This document shows positions 36,000 through 47,419 of a DNA stretch of 64,000 bases, piece by piece (position 1 is the first letter of the stretch; the number at the start of each line of letters is the position of its first letter). A model generated the notes under the pieces. That model made no database searches. It was not told where the DNA came from and worked only from the letters and a program-made list of their open reading frames with translations. This DNA is from Rutidosis leptorrhynchoides (lineage: Eukaryota > Streptophyta > Magnoliopsida > Asterales > Asteraceae): assembly GCF_046630445.1 (NCBI RefSeq), contig NC_092340.1:39060501-39124500 (forward strand), read 5' to 3'. The position numbers and the translations under genes are program-made.

Positions 36000-37709
36000 T
36001 GATATTGCTAAAAATGAACACATATTTAGTCGCAATATCGGTCCGAGATAATAAGTTTTTATTAGTATTTGTTTCATTTTAAAGTTGTAATTGTATAAAT
36101 ATATAAAAGTGAAGACGGAGTGCAAAAATGAAGAATTAATCAAGAAAACATCAAAATACGAAGAGGTACAAGCAACATAGTAGAATGTACGAGAAAACAA
36201 AGCATGGACACCAGTTCTAGAATGATTTTTGAGTCCAAAGTGGCGGCCATCACAAGCCAAATCCCTTCTGACACGGGTTGCACATTGGATTAGAGTAATA
36301 ATATAAAAGATGGGACAGTTACCTAACTTTGGTACACTATCATATAAAATACTCCGTATTGTTCAATTGCTTTACACTGTAGTAGGATGGTGAGCATAAA
36401 AGTCAGTAAAAGAATAATTAAAAATGGAGAAGGGATCCACAAGTTTTGTCAAGGAGAATCTCACAAATGATATATACTCCCTGCACACAAATGTAAGAGG
36501 AGAGAGAGAAGAGGGGACAACAAGAAAAGAAAACTCTCACATTTTAAGAGTCAAAAGACTCACGAACTCCCAGACACACACACACGAGTTCCATGTTCCA
36601 TTTCTATTTTAATTTCCATGTACTAGTTTATTGTGGACTGTGAATCATATTGTACGGGTGTTTTTATTTCAAGTTTCAACCGTTTGAAGAGAATGAAAGT
36701 GAAGATGTTTGTAAGTTGTATTTTTTCTCTCCGTCCTATGGCTCGTAGCTAAATTTATACTATGTTCATCTAGTCCAAATAATCGTAATGTTTGATTAAA
36801 AATAATAGTTTGGGTTAATTAAATTTACACTTTTATTTAATGTTTACATAAATTAACATTCTTATTAATACTTTTAATCAACTTAATTGGTAGGTGTGAT
36901 TGTCTAATAGAGTGATAACTCATTGGAGTCTGTTACACTTATTTTCAAAACATCTAAATTCCTTATTCATTAGGTGATTATGATTATCCCATTTAGTGAC
37001 GTTTATAGGGAGCTGTTGCAATCATTTTAAATGAATATTTGGGTTGGGTAATTGAACATTCATCTTGACCAAGGAGATGAATTAAGTTTTACTAATAGTT
37101 AAGATAAGGGTAGATTATATACAGTGACAACTGGTGTAATTGTTGACATAAGTGAAAACCGCGTCATAGTGTAAATCATTATTTATAGGGATATTTAATT
37201 ATAGTCGTTAGGACCCCGGTGACAAGGACACTTGCGTTGGGTAGTTTTGACTATATATCCGCGCTAGAGCATTCTAGGTGGAGTCATTAAATATTTCTGG
37301 TATAAAGGAAATTAACCCATAATTTATAAAGAAAAATATCAAACATTACGTATTAAAATGACTAGATGAACATAGTCCTTTTTATTATATTTATATCTCT
37401 TTGCATAATTATTGTTTTTATTTATTAGTTTAAATATTTGAAAATCAATCGACAAACCGGTCATTAAACGGTAAATCCCCCTTTATAGTTATAGTTATAT
37501 ATAGATTATAATCCTTAAACTATAAAAGAAAAGCAAAAAAAGAAAAAAAAATATATCAAGTCCCGTGGAACGAACTCCGGATTTACCCTAGCTATATTAC
37601 CATACGATAGGTATACTTTCCTATTATGTTGTAGTAGAATTTAGGTATATTCCGTCCGTAATTTTATATAAAACTTGTAGCCATTTTATATACCCCTGCG
37701 TCGACATCA
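36000..37709 (+). mobile_element. Element D 3' LTR
   Basis: This 1710-bp copy ends GTCGACATCA. It differs from the 5' LTR by scattered substitutions and a change in an A-rich run near 37535-37555. Confidence 0.93.
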
Positions 37710-37714
37710 CCATC

Positions 37715-38148
37715 TCCCGTTGGAGATTGAACACAAAGCGCATTGGGCGCTAAGGGCATGTAATTTGGATTACCAAGAGGCGGGTCGTTTACGTTTGACC
37801 CAGTTGAATGAATTAGACGAGTTGAGGCTTGAATCCTATGACAACTCTCTAATTTATAAGGAAAAGACCAAACAATGGCACGACAAGAGATTGAAAAATC
37901 CAAAAGAATTCATGGAAGGAGATCGTGTCCTTGTTTATAATGCCCGTTTCAAGTTATCACCAGGAAAGCTTAAGTCCCGATGGTCGGGACCATTTGTTGT
38001 TAGAAGGGTGTACCCTTAAGGTACAATTAAAGTGGTGAACTGGAAGGGCGATATTTTTAAAGTGAATGGCCACCGGGTCAAACACTATGTCGATGGTCCC
38101 CTGGAAATTGAAGATGAGGTTAGCCTCAACTTCGAGAACAAAGCCTAA
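37715..38148 (+). pseudogene. Element C integrase, C-terminal part
   Basis: The coding frame of 18597 continues here after removal of D and one CCATC copy. It reads LEIEHKAHWALRACNLD, then LNELDELRLESYDNSLIYKEK and the GPY/F-like core KLKSRWSGPFVVRRVYP. A TAA at 38017-38019 stands where Tyr is usual. The frame then runs on through VVNWKGDIFKVNGHRVKHY to a TAA at 38146-38148. This domain helps integrase bind DNA. Confidence 0.9.
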
Positions 38149-38344
38149 ATCAAAATGGGGACGAGTTGGGTGAACGACTCGTTAAAGAAAGTTCACGTGT
38201 GTAAATAGTGTGAATTGAGTGTTTTATGATTGGTTTGATTGTTTTTAATGTACAAAATGATCTATGATGATGATATGAGCTTTTGTGTATTGAAAATGGG
38301 AATTTTTATGAGTTTTATGAAGATTTTGAACCACCAGACCATTG

Positions 38345-38527
38345 GGACGCCGTCCAAAATCCCTTGGACGCCGTCCAAATTCAAAGGATTTTCGAAAAAA
38401 GAAGTCAGTAAGTTTTAGTGTAACTGGACGCCGTCCAGCTTTTCTTTACTGGACACCGTCCAGATTTCTGGACGCCGTCCAGCTCTTCAATACTGGAAGC
38501 CGTCTAGAATGTTGGACGCCGTCCAGA
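38345..38527. promoter_or_regulatory. GGACGCCGTCC palindrome array upstream of the env-like gene
   Basis: At least four perfect and several one- or two-base variants of GGACGCCGTCC lie about 165-345 bases before the env-like ATG. The spacer words TTTCTTTACT and CCAGAtTTCTGGACG are like those in the C LTR array. After it comes a CT-rich, ATG-poor leader with ACCCTAATTTC, like a plant 5' UTR. This may be a copy of the LTR promoter module, which is inferred. Confidence 0.55.
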
Positions 38528-38690
38528 TGTCTGACCCAGAAAAAAACGCGTATTATATCATTCTAACCCAATTTTCAACCACAAAACACACTTCTCTCTT
38601 ATTCCTTATCCCATAAACGAACCAACTCTCAAAAACCCTAATTTCTTACTTCAAATTCGTGCATTCTTCCTTCAAATTCAAGCTTGAATC

Positions 38691-40977
38691 ATGTTTTCTA
38701 GGGTATTGCTAATCTCTTTTCATACTTTTCTTTCTCAATTACTTGATTTGTATGTCTATATGCATAATTTAGTGAAAGATAAGTGTAGGGTGTTTGATTT
38801 GCATGATTCTTGTTTAGATTAACATGCCTTAGTTGTTTAATTACCCATTATGTCTTGATTTTGCAATAATTACATGTTTAAGGGGTATGCTCATGATTCT
38901 AGGGTTTGTGATGATTAAATCCGAAATTAGGGTAATTAATTCAAGATATTGAGTTTGTTTGTGTTATTTATGAAGCTTGTGAAGTGTTTAATTGTTGTTG
39001 ATGATATAGATGTTAATTTGGCCGGGTCATAAATTGAATGTTCTTGAATTTTTAGCATGCTTTGAATTGTAATGATCTTATGAAGGATGTATGCTTGATT
39101 TTCATTTGTTTAAAGCCTACTGAAGTGGATGGATGGTATGAAATGCTATAATGTAGTGGCGTTATAATGGTCATTTTGAACTAAATTGTGATAACTAGTG
39201 CTATGATTGTAATGAATATCATTAGAATGCAAGTTTAAATGTCATGACCTATGAACGCCACATGCTTGAGTCCTAAGTTGATGCCTAATTGTGAATTTTG
39301 TGATCCACATTTTTGTGAGAGTGTATTTGCTAGTTTATGTTGACTTTGGTTGACTGTGATCAATTATTATGAACATACGCCTTTGCTTATATGAATCACA
39401 ATGCTTATGAACTTTGAATAGCATGACTAATTCCCCTTGCTACTCGGTTATGTTTTTAGCTAACATTAACACAACGGTTTCTATGTTCTTTGGTTTGGTG
39501 TTATTATGTTTTGCAGGGACAATCTAGCAGGGGTGGACAACCGAAAAGGGGCAGAACATCAAGAAACATTCCACCACCACCACCGGTTCAACAACATTCA
39601 TCATCATCATCTGGCGAAGAAGAAGACGCTCAAAATAATCCAATAGTTTGGTTAAAACATCTTCGGGACAATGATGATTACGGGAAAACTTTTGCTCGAA
39701 TTACCAGTCGACCAATTAATGCTACATGGTATTTGGACTGGGCTCCTTTGATTGAGGCGGGTATGCATGCCCATGTCACTCGTTTGTTAGCTATACCATA
39801 TAGTAACAGATTGACCTACGCATGGGAACAAATTTTCAGTCTACACGATCAAGTGTTTCCCGTGCTATGTAAAGAATTTTACTCAACTTTCCGATTCAAT
39901 AATGTTCGCGATCCACTCTCGGATGCTTTCTTTAGATTCTGACTAGGGGGTGATGAAAGAAGTTTAAGTAGTTTTGGGTTATGTAGAGTTTTGGGTATTT
40001 TTCACGAGCTTACTGACGCACAATTAAGGCAATATTTGGTAAGCTCAGAGTATCATGGGGGAGTGAGTTTTAATGAACAATCCTTTTGGAGAAGGATTAG
40101 AGGGCCAAATTCATCTAGCTCGTTTAAATCAAGCAGACACAGGTATACTGAAATAGCAACCCCTGACGATAAGCTACTCCATCGACTTATCGCATGTACC
40201 TTTAATGCGAGAGTCGAAGGACATGAAAATGTTAAGTCTCTGGATCTATGGATAATGGATAAAATAAAAAGGGGATGTCACACAGATATACCGGGGTTAA
40301 TTGGGAACTATTTGCTGGGTATCGCTACGGATGCACGAAGAGACAAACTGCTTCTAGGGGGCCACTACATTACGCGGATTGCTCGTCACTTTAATATTGA
40401 TCCTAATCGCCTGATAGAATGTAACCATACAATGAAACCCCTGAAAAAGGTTTCTTATGTTAACACCGAGATTTTGATGTACGATGGAAATAGGCGTTTG
40501 GTACCTTTTGTGGCAGGTGGCGCGAGTGGTAGTGGAGCGAATGTACAACAGGAACAACAAGAGGAAGAGGAAGCAGAAATGGAGGCCCAGACAAATGTTC
40601 AAGGTCAAGGTCCTTGGTATCCGTCTCAATCTGGTTGGGATGATTTGGTCAATAATATGAACAACATGAGGGTGAGTCAGCAAGGAATGGAGCAACGCCA
40701 GATTGCTCAAGTACATAACCAGGGATGGAACAGTTATGGTATTGATTGGAATAACCATAACACCGAGTTATATTATTCCAACCCCGATAAGTACTATGGA
40801 ACAACACGTCTGACACCCCAATACTACACTGATCCTGAAAACCCACCTCCGCCTTACCCAATTTATAATACTAACGATGTGATGCAGGATTCCAGGAACA
40901 GATTTGAGCAGGAATACCCACAAGTACGCCGAAGCAGAGATGGCTCAGAAAACTACTTTTGGCCTTACGATAACTGA
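38691..40977 (+). pseudogene. Element C env-like / Athila ORF, spliced, one nonsense codon
   Basis: Exon 1 is ATG TTT TCT AGG (38691-38702), followed by GTATTG. Exon 2 begins after TTTTGCAG at 39517 and continues in frame (GQSSRGGQPKRGRTSR). The protein would be about 490 residues. It has a basic N-terminus, a Pro/Ser run and then the conserved Athila ORF core (DDYGKTFARITSRPINATWY, FRFNNVRDPLSDAFFRF, LTDAQLRQYLVSSEYHGG, CTFNARVEGHENV). A Gln/Glu-rich segment and a Tyr/Pro/Asn-rich tail follow. TGA at 39940-39942 fits CGA. No signal peptide or membrane segment is evident, so a true envelope role is doubtful. The 4-codon exon is my inference from splice signals and frame. Confidence 0.72.
38703..39516 (+). 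other. Predicted 814-nt intron of the env-like gene
   Basis: The intron starts GTATTGCTAATCTC and ends TTATGTTTTGCAG. It is T-rich (about one third A/T-runs) and free of coding signal, as plant introns are. Confidence 0.55.
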
Positions 40978-41654
40978 AGTCCTGCGAGCCAATGATCATC
41001 TTGTTACATTTTCAAACAATCTATTTATTTATTATGGTGTGTATTAAAACAATATTGGTTTGTATTTTTAAACTAATTGTGTGGTTTGATAATGGATGTG
41101 ATTGTAAAAACACTGTTATTTTTATTATTATTTGTGTGGTTTGTTAATTTGTGCAGCATGGTTGAACTTCAAAGACTGGCATTAAGTTCAGCAACATTTG
41201 ATATTATGATGTATGTATGTTGATAATCGAGGAATGGACGATGCTCTTATGCTGGCAGTAAGTTCAGCGGCATTCGTCTACATGTTCCACGATTTACAGG
41301 TTAAAAAAATTTGAAAATTTCTACAATCACCCTATCACTTTGCCCTTTAAATTTAATCATTTTTCTGATTTCATGCAATGAGGGTCTTGCATGATCTTAA
41401 GTGTGGGGTGAGAGATAGAAATTTATCGGGAATTCGTTATACAAAAATTAAGGCGTTTATGATCAAAATTTTAAAATTTTCAGGTAGCCTTAGAAACGAA
41501 AATTGTCCAAAAAAAAAAAAACCATTTTACATACATTGTGTTTTAAAACTAGAAAAGAAATATTGAGTTATGTTTTAAATTATTAATAGTCTTTGAAGTT
41601 GTACTATCATTCAATTATTTGAATGAAAATCCTATTAGTTTAGTAAAGCTAACT
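40978..41654 (+). other. Element C 3' non-coding region, first part
   Basis: This is non-coding. It contains the hairpin CATGCAA/TTGCATG (41372-41378 and 41387-41393) followed by AAGTGTGGGGTGAGAG (41399-41414), the counterpart of 25114-25156 in element D. Confidence 0.6.
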
Positions 41655-41800
41655 TGTAGGTCACTTGTACCAAAACGAGTGTAAACCGTGAGAGAGCGGT
41701 GATTGCATAGCATGGTCGGAAAACGGACCTCGTGCCAGATCGAAAACTAAACAGGACGATCCTCATTGTTTCTCCTAACAAGGACAATGTTGCATCCGAC
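41655..41800 (+). ncRNA. Conserved non-coding module A of element C (putative structured RNA)
   Basis: The module aligns with 25998-26145 of element D, including TTGCATAGCATGGTCG and GTGCCAGA. Stems are CCGT/GCGG (41686-41699), GGTC/GACC near 41714-41729 and CATTGT/ACAATG (41764-41769 with 41784-41789). The last differs from D in most base pairs but keeps pairing. Confidence 0.55.
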
Positions 41801-41834
41801 CACTTTATTATTACCCATAGGATGTATCCATTCC

Positions 41835-42200
41835 ATCCTCAAGGAAGTAAAGTCTTCCGAACGACACACTTGCTGATTTATTTCAGAAGTTGTAGTCCAG
41901 ACCAGTTGTAGGGTGACGAAAAATCTTGAAAAGTCATTGCTAAAATCGACTGGAAATCTACCAGGCCTCAACGTCAAACAGGGAAACTGGTAGTCAAAGC
42001 TTATCTCAATGAGGGATATTTGCTGGCCAAATGGGAAGCGCAGCACGATACACAAAATGTCAGTGAATTGATCAGATTCCCAGTGGATAACCTCCGAAAA
42101 GGTAAGATATCAGCTTTTAAGCCTGATGAACCTCAATCTTTATGGTTGACTTAACGGATTAGATGATTGCCTCATGATTATCGATGATATCTGGAGGTAA
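41835..42200 (+). ncRNA. Conserved non-coding module B of element C (putative structured RNA)
   Basis: The hairpin GGAAG-TAAAGT-CTTCC (41843-41858) is followed by about 340 bases matching 25514-25890 of element D. It lies after module A here but before it in D. Confidence 0.5.
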
Positions 42201-42658
42201 TGTGTATCCTCCCAAACGCATTATTTTCTTACCAACATCTAACGATGTTAGGTACTGTGGGAGGGATTGGCTTAACCAATAGCGGGAAACCCGCACTCAT
42301 TTTCCAAAAATTCAGAAAATCCGACAAAAAATGGGAAAACGTGCCTAGTGTAAAAACTAGCATTATATTTTCAAAAACATAAAACGTTTTTCATAAGGTC
42401 CTGATTTCCGTAGGATCAAATTTTTCGGATACTTGGCTCTAAACCTCCCAAAAATGTGTGCGTGTGTTCTCATTGTGTATATAGCGTGAGTGTGATTACA
42501 ATAAATGTGTGTGTTATACTTAAAGTGTGTGTTTCATATAGCGTGAGTTTGCGTTTCAAATAAACGTGTGTGTTTCATGTGTTTTGCGTGACTTGTGTGA
42601 TGTGTGTAATCTATATTGTGTAAGTGTGTTTGATAGTTTTCTACTTTGTAAGAATGAA

Positions 42659-42696
42659 TTGCTTGAGGACAAGCAAGGTTTAAGTGTGGGGTGTTT
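42659..42696 (+). other. Element C 3' polypurine tract with upstream hairpin
   Basis: TTGCTTG (42659-42665) and CAAGCAA (42670-42676) form a hairpin. AAGTGTGGGGTGTTT (42682-42696) ends at the LTR. Confidence 0.75.
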
Positions 42697-44432
42697 TGAT
42701 ATTGCTCAATTACATCATATATATATCTCGCAATATCGTGTAAAATACTCTCGAATCAAGGATAGTTAAGGCGGTTTCTACAAGTAATACACAAATGTAT
42801 GAAAAGTGTATCGGAAAGTGGTTTATAAAGAGTTTTGGTGAATTATGACCATTCTATAAGTTGTGATTTCATCATAGTTGATCCCGATACAAGTTATGGT
42901 CAAATTAGCGCTCTAAAATGATAAAACAAGGCTTCAGGTATGTTGGACGCCGTCCAAAATGATTGGGACGCCGTCCAAATGAAGGGAGATTATGAAAAAA
43001 CGAGACAGAACAATTCAGCACAACTGGACGCCGTCCAGAAATCTGGACGCAGTCCAGCCCTTCTTTACTGGACGCCGTCCAGAAATCTGGACGCCGTCCA
43101 GGCCTTTACTACTGGACGCCGTCTAGAAATCTGGACGCCGTCCAGAAGTAGGTTTCAGCCTACTTTTTGCTTTTGACCAACTTTCACCACTTTAAAAAAG
43201 AGAGATATGATCAGATACGAACAGTTACGAAACAGAGGAGTTCCAAGACGATTTTAGGAGCAAAATTGGAGAATTTCAAGCTCTTGGAAGAGGCTTAACA
43301 TCCAAGAATCAAGATTCAACACCTTCTCCATTCAAGATTCATTCTCTATTAGGTTGATTTCTTGTTCTTCACAATGAATTCTACTTATCAATTGATTGTT
43401 ATTTTGTTTGTTAATATGATTGTTGGCTAAACTCTATAATGTTTGTCTAGATTAATAACTGAGGTATTGGATGTAATCTTATCGATTGAATGTATTATGT
43501 GTGATAGTTTAAAGCTTGAATTAAAGAACCATGCTTATTGATGTTAAATCATTTGTATCTAGTTAATTGATATGTTGTTGATAAAGAGAACTCTTGTTGA
43601 CGTATCATATTGATTTACAATCAACTTGTCTTAGATTGATTGTTTACTAAACCGGACTAACGGGGTAAATTAGATCAAAATGATTAGACGATATAGGAAT
43701 GAATTGTGTAGAGCGAACGCAAAAGACAATTGTTATTCGAGTCTTTGATCTAGCTAATCAACTAGTCACAAACGAAAAGGTCTAGGTGATAGGGAACCCT
43801 CCACTTAGTAATTCTAGTTTGAGTACTTGCTAAAGAGAACTCTTGGCAAGTCGATTTGGGTGATTAGCATATATATAATAGTTATTTGGTTACAAACACG
43901 AGAACTATAGAGAAAAGGGAACCTTTGATCTTGTAATCGAGTTTGCGTGTTTACTAAAGAGAACTCTTGGTAAATCTATTACGTAACTCACGCACATAGT
44001 CATTCAATCGGGTCTTAACAATATAACTTACATCCAATACCGAGGGTAAAATATCTAGATGAACATTTCGTATCTTTGATCTTAATCAAACTATCTTGTT
44101 TGCTTTCTTTGCACTTGTTTTCATTATATAAACTTAAAAGACAAAAAATATTGTTTTTACTTTTAAATTTTCTCTGATTTGGCTAAATCGTTAAATAGCC
44201 ACAAAAAACATAATATCTTGTACCTTTAAGTTTCATTTACTTAGTTAATCACAATATAGTTTCTAATTTTAGTTTGACTAATCCAAATGTCCTTGGAACG
44301 ATACACGGAACTAAACCATTATTTATACTACTACACGATCGGGTACACTGCTCGTTAGTGTGTAACAATCTTTAATCGGTATTTTTCCATACTATTTCAT
44401 ATAACAATTCATATACCACGTTTTGTATATCA
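42697..44432 (+). mobile_element. Element C 3' LTR
   Basis: This 1736-bp LTR starts TGATATTGCTCAATT and ends GTATATCA. Its GGACGCCGTCC array (about 42945-43144) has eight units against six in the 5' LTR, which accounts for most of the length difference. The AAGAGAACTCTT palindromes recur near 43584-43970. Confidence 0.93.
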
Positions 44433-44437
44433 GTCCT

Positions 44438-44901
44438 CCACAGAGGCTGAGTACAGGGCTCTTGCAGATTGCACATGTGAACTCACTTGGTTACAAAGCT
44501 TACTTCATGATTTCAAGTGTACCTATTCTTCACCAATTCCCATTTACTGTGACAATGCTTCTGCAATTGCTTTGGCTTCTAATCCTGTTCAACATGCTCG
44601 TACCAAACATATTGAAATTGATTGTCACTTTAGTCGTGATAAAATAAGGGCTGGTCAAATTGCTACAATCTTCATCCCTTCTTCAACTCAAGTTGCAGAT
44701 GTTCTTACCAAGAGTTTGAGTAAATCTCCACATCACAAGTGCATTTCCAAGTTTGGCATTTGTGACCCTTACACAATGCCAACTTGCGGGGGGATAATGG
44801 TATACACTGCAGAGTCAACGAAGTCAACGCTACAGATACTGGTAAAGTCAATAACATATCCAGTCAACATAGCAAACGCAGAAAATATCTCATCAGCTTA
44901 G
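44438..44901 (+). pseudogene. Copia RNase H C-terminal part
   Basis: The copia frame resumes after element C with SSTEAEYRALADCTCEL and the RNase H core CDNASAIALASNPVQHARTK, HIEIDCHFSRDKI and STQVADVLTKSL. The stop is TAG at 44899-44901. Together with 11640-11758 it makes an RNase H of the usual length. The open frame across this 460-bp part is notable next to stops elsewhere. Confidence 0.9.
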
Positions 44902-45060
44902 ATTGTATATAGCTAATTTATATTGATTGTTAGGGTTGTTAGAATTCTTTTAGCAGTGTTACATTATCTTAGGGTTTATATACTCTTGCTACTCCATTGT
45001 ATTACTCAGTTGTTCATAATGAAATCTATGTGTTCAATTCACTTTACTCTTGGGTATACA
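44786..45060 (+). mobile_element. Copia polypurine tract and short 3' LTR
   Basis: GCGGGGGGATAA (44786-44797) is a polypurine tract that overlaps the end of the coding frame. The LTR probably runs from TGGTATACAC at 44798 to GGGTATACA at 45060 (263 bp). TATATACTC lies inside. The 5' LTR is outside the window, so the ends rest on the TG...CA rule alone. Confidence 0.55.
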
Positions 45061-45569
45061 ATATTAGAGCGAAATCATATCTCGCAGCAACGCGCGAATC
45101 ATATCACGACTCGTTTATATGGGAAACTATAGATAATATTCGGTAGCATATTGTCTTAATTGTATAGTATAGTGGATGTAATGTAAATATACAAAGTGTA
45201 CACTATTCTATATCCGATGAAATACACATAACCTTAATTATAGGGATTATCACTTAACAATATATTAGGTATGTTCGGTAAGATTAGCTAGTAGCTAATA
45301 GATGTTTGTTTTTTAAAATGTATTTAGATGTTTTGCTTAGTAGCTGGAATTGTTCAATTAACGAGTAAATTGACAAAAAGTTACAAGTTTGTTCAAATGC
45401 TAATTCTGGTGACTTCTTGTAGTTTTTCATGATGCCTAAAAGCTTTAAGTTATTTTAATCAAACAAATCTTTTTATTGAATAAAAGTTTTTTCGTAAAAA
45501 CTACTCCATATAAATTAGATACTCCTAAAAGTATAAAAAAAACTTCTTACCAAACATATACATATATAC

Positions 45570-45600
<31 letters not shown>

Positions 45601-46104
45601 TGTATGTATGTATGTATGTACGTATAATTATATGTGTGAAGATTAAAGTCTCAAATATCACCACTATACTTGTTATCCTTGTAAGACTATAGATGTCGGT
45701 GCGTTTGTAAGGCCTCCACTCCTAGGTGTCACCACAAACGCCTCCCTAACGTCTGTAGTGGAGCGTTTGCGGTAGAACTTTAGGGGGCGTTTGTCAAAGA
45801 TAAACGACGGGTAAACTTTGAGCGCTTTTTATTTTTAAATTACTTTTTAATTTTCTTTTTTTTTGTTACATTTTTGTGTCCCTTTTTAACCCAACCTCTA
45901 ATTATAGTTTGTCACATCACTCACAACCCTCTTCAACAACCTTTCCCATTGCAACTCAATACTTATCACGTCACGGGTATACCCAAAAAAACACTTCTCA
46001 TTTACTCTACGTTCCAATCACCACCATTTTGCGTGGTAATGAGGGATAAACGATATTCTTGTGCTATATTAATCTGGTTTTATTTTTTTTGGACCAATTT
46101 TTAA
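45061..46104. other. Intergenic, no gene seen
   Basis: AT-rich sequence with a (TATG)n microsatellite at about 45572-45620. A GC-richer patch at 45690-45810 has repeated GCGTTTG and CAAACGCC words that can pair, which may be a MITE remnant. No coding region is supported. Confidence 0.6.
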
Positions 46105-46354
46105 CTCCCCCTATCTTATATTAATAGTCCACAGACAAAAAACACATAGTTTAAAAAAATGTTATAAAAGTACTTTACTTTCTGTTTACTTTTCAATTTT
46201 ACCTTTATTTCTTTTTTATCTTTTAATCCTATCAACATACATTAAGGACATATTGAAATTTTACCTTATTATTCTTATCTATATATGAACGTGCACTATT
46301 AATTTAGAACAACCCAAAATGAAATACTGAACTATCAATATGGAACGGAGGGAG
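46105..46354. mobile_element. Stowaway-like MITE, about 250 bp
   Basis: The left end CTCCCCCTATCTTATATTAA and the reverse strand of the right end CTCCCTCCGTTCCATATTGA are imperfect inverted repeats of the CTCCCTCCGT type. TA follows the right end, and the left flank is AA next to a TA. It is diverged. Confidence 0.72.
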
Positions 46355-46982
46355 TATATCTTTTAGTTGACCCTTTTCGATTAAGATTTCATGAGCAAGC
46401 TCTAGACGATCGTGTCATGCTCAATATTCTGCTTTTTAAACATGGTCACGGATGGTTGGTTTTGTAAGAGTGCAATTTCAGTTGGCATGATCATATTAAC
46501 TTTGTTTATTTTTTCTTAATAAATAACTTAATAAATTAAATGAATTTACGTGCTTCTAAAGATAATTATTTCATGAGCAAATTATTTTGTACTCAACATT
46601 GACTTGAGAAAACCAGATAGTTGTCCCACTACTATTATTATTATCGCATTTCAAATTTCAATAGCAACCATAAAGATGTGTCGGTCACAAGGATTTAAAC
46701 AAATCCATTTATAACATCACCATCTGAAAAACCAGCCCATATTATTAGTTTTAAAAAAATATAATTGAGAGTATATAGAACATGTTTGACTTCTATACAT
46801 CACATTAAAATTAGATTACACTCCTATAGCGTTATATATTAGTATCATAGATAGAACACAACACCATAACTAAACTGTTGATAAAAATCGCATTTTGCTT
46901 TGTGTATGGCTAAATTCAAAATAACTATGACTTTTTATTCGTTTCCGGAAGTAATCAAATCTGGTTATGTTGTTTATTGTAG
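46355..46982. other. Intergenic, no gene seen
   Basis: AT-rich with no coding signal. Its last 15 bases (TTGTTTATTGTAG) look like an intron 3' end and belong to the pseudogene that follows. Confidence 0.55.
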
Positions 46983-47265
46983 ATGAACTTAGGAAAGGCG
47001 TTTGGTGCGTTTTTAGATCATGTAGCTAGCTGATAAGGTATGCCTCCACTTATTTAGAAGTTTACACATTAAAAGCTGCACGTTTTCATGAAAAGCAACA
47101 GGTATCATATTTTGTAGGTTTATAGGATTGCATGTTTGTTTGTGGTTGCTGTTTATGGTTGCTGCTACATTGGTTTTGTTATGTACAAGACCTTCAGATG
47201 CTGGCCATGTTTGGGCAATACCATGGTTATTAACTGTACCAGCAATTGCAATAATTGGCAGAGAA
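46983..47265 (+). pseudogene. Fragment resembling phosphatidylglycerophosphate synthase (two exons)
   Basis: Exon-like part 1 (46983-47037) encodes LGKAFGAFLDHVA and follows a clean acceptor TTATTGTAG. It ends at AAG before GTATGC. A 4-base duplication (AGCT) breaks the frame just before the end. Part 2 (about 47152-47265) encodes FMVAATLVLLCTRPSDA and PWLLTVPAIAIIGRE and ends before GTAATA. This order and wording match the CDP-alcohol phosphatidyltransferase of phosphatidylglycerol synthesis, as I recall the plant enzyme. The flanking exons are absent. Because the intron is retained, it arose by DNA duplication rather than by a processed transcript. Confidence 0.65.
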
Positions 47266-47419
47266 GTAATATTCTTTGGTTAACACATTGTTCTTAGAGA
47301 TGCATAGATGGATGGAGAGACCACTCATTATATGTTTGTAACTTGTTACTTGACCTTTATGCATATAAACCTAGTTTTGATTCAAAGATATGTTCATAAA
47401 CAATCACCATTTATCACTG

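Noticed and set aside
40354-40861. Minus-strand ORFs within the env-like gene
   Set aside because: They overlap the plus-strand Athila ORF, which has recognisable family motifs in one frame.
47038-47151. Reading the phosphatidyltransferase fragment as a live gene with alternative splicing
   Set aside because: The frame is broken by a 4-base duplication, upstream and downstream exons are missing, and the acceptor before part 2 is not clean.
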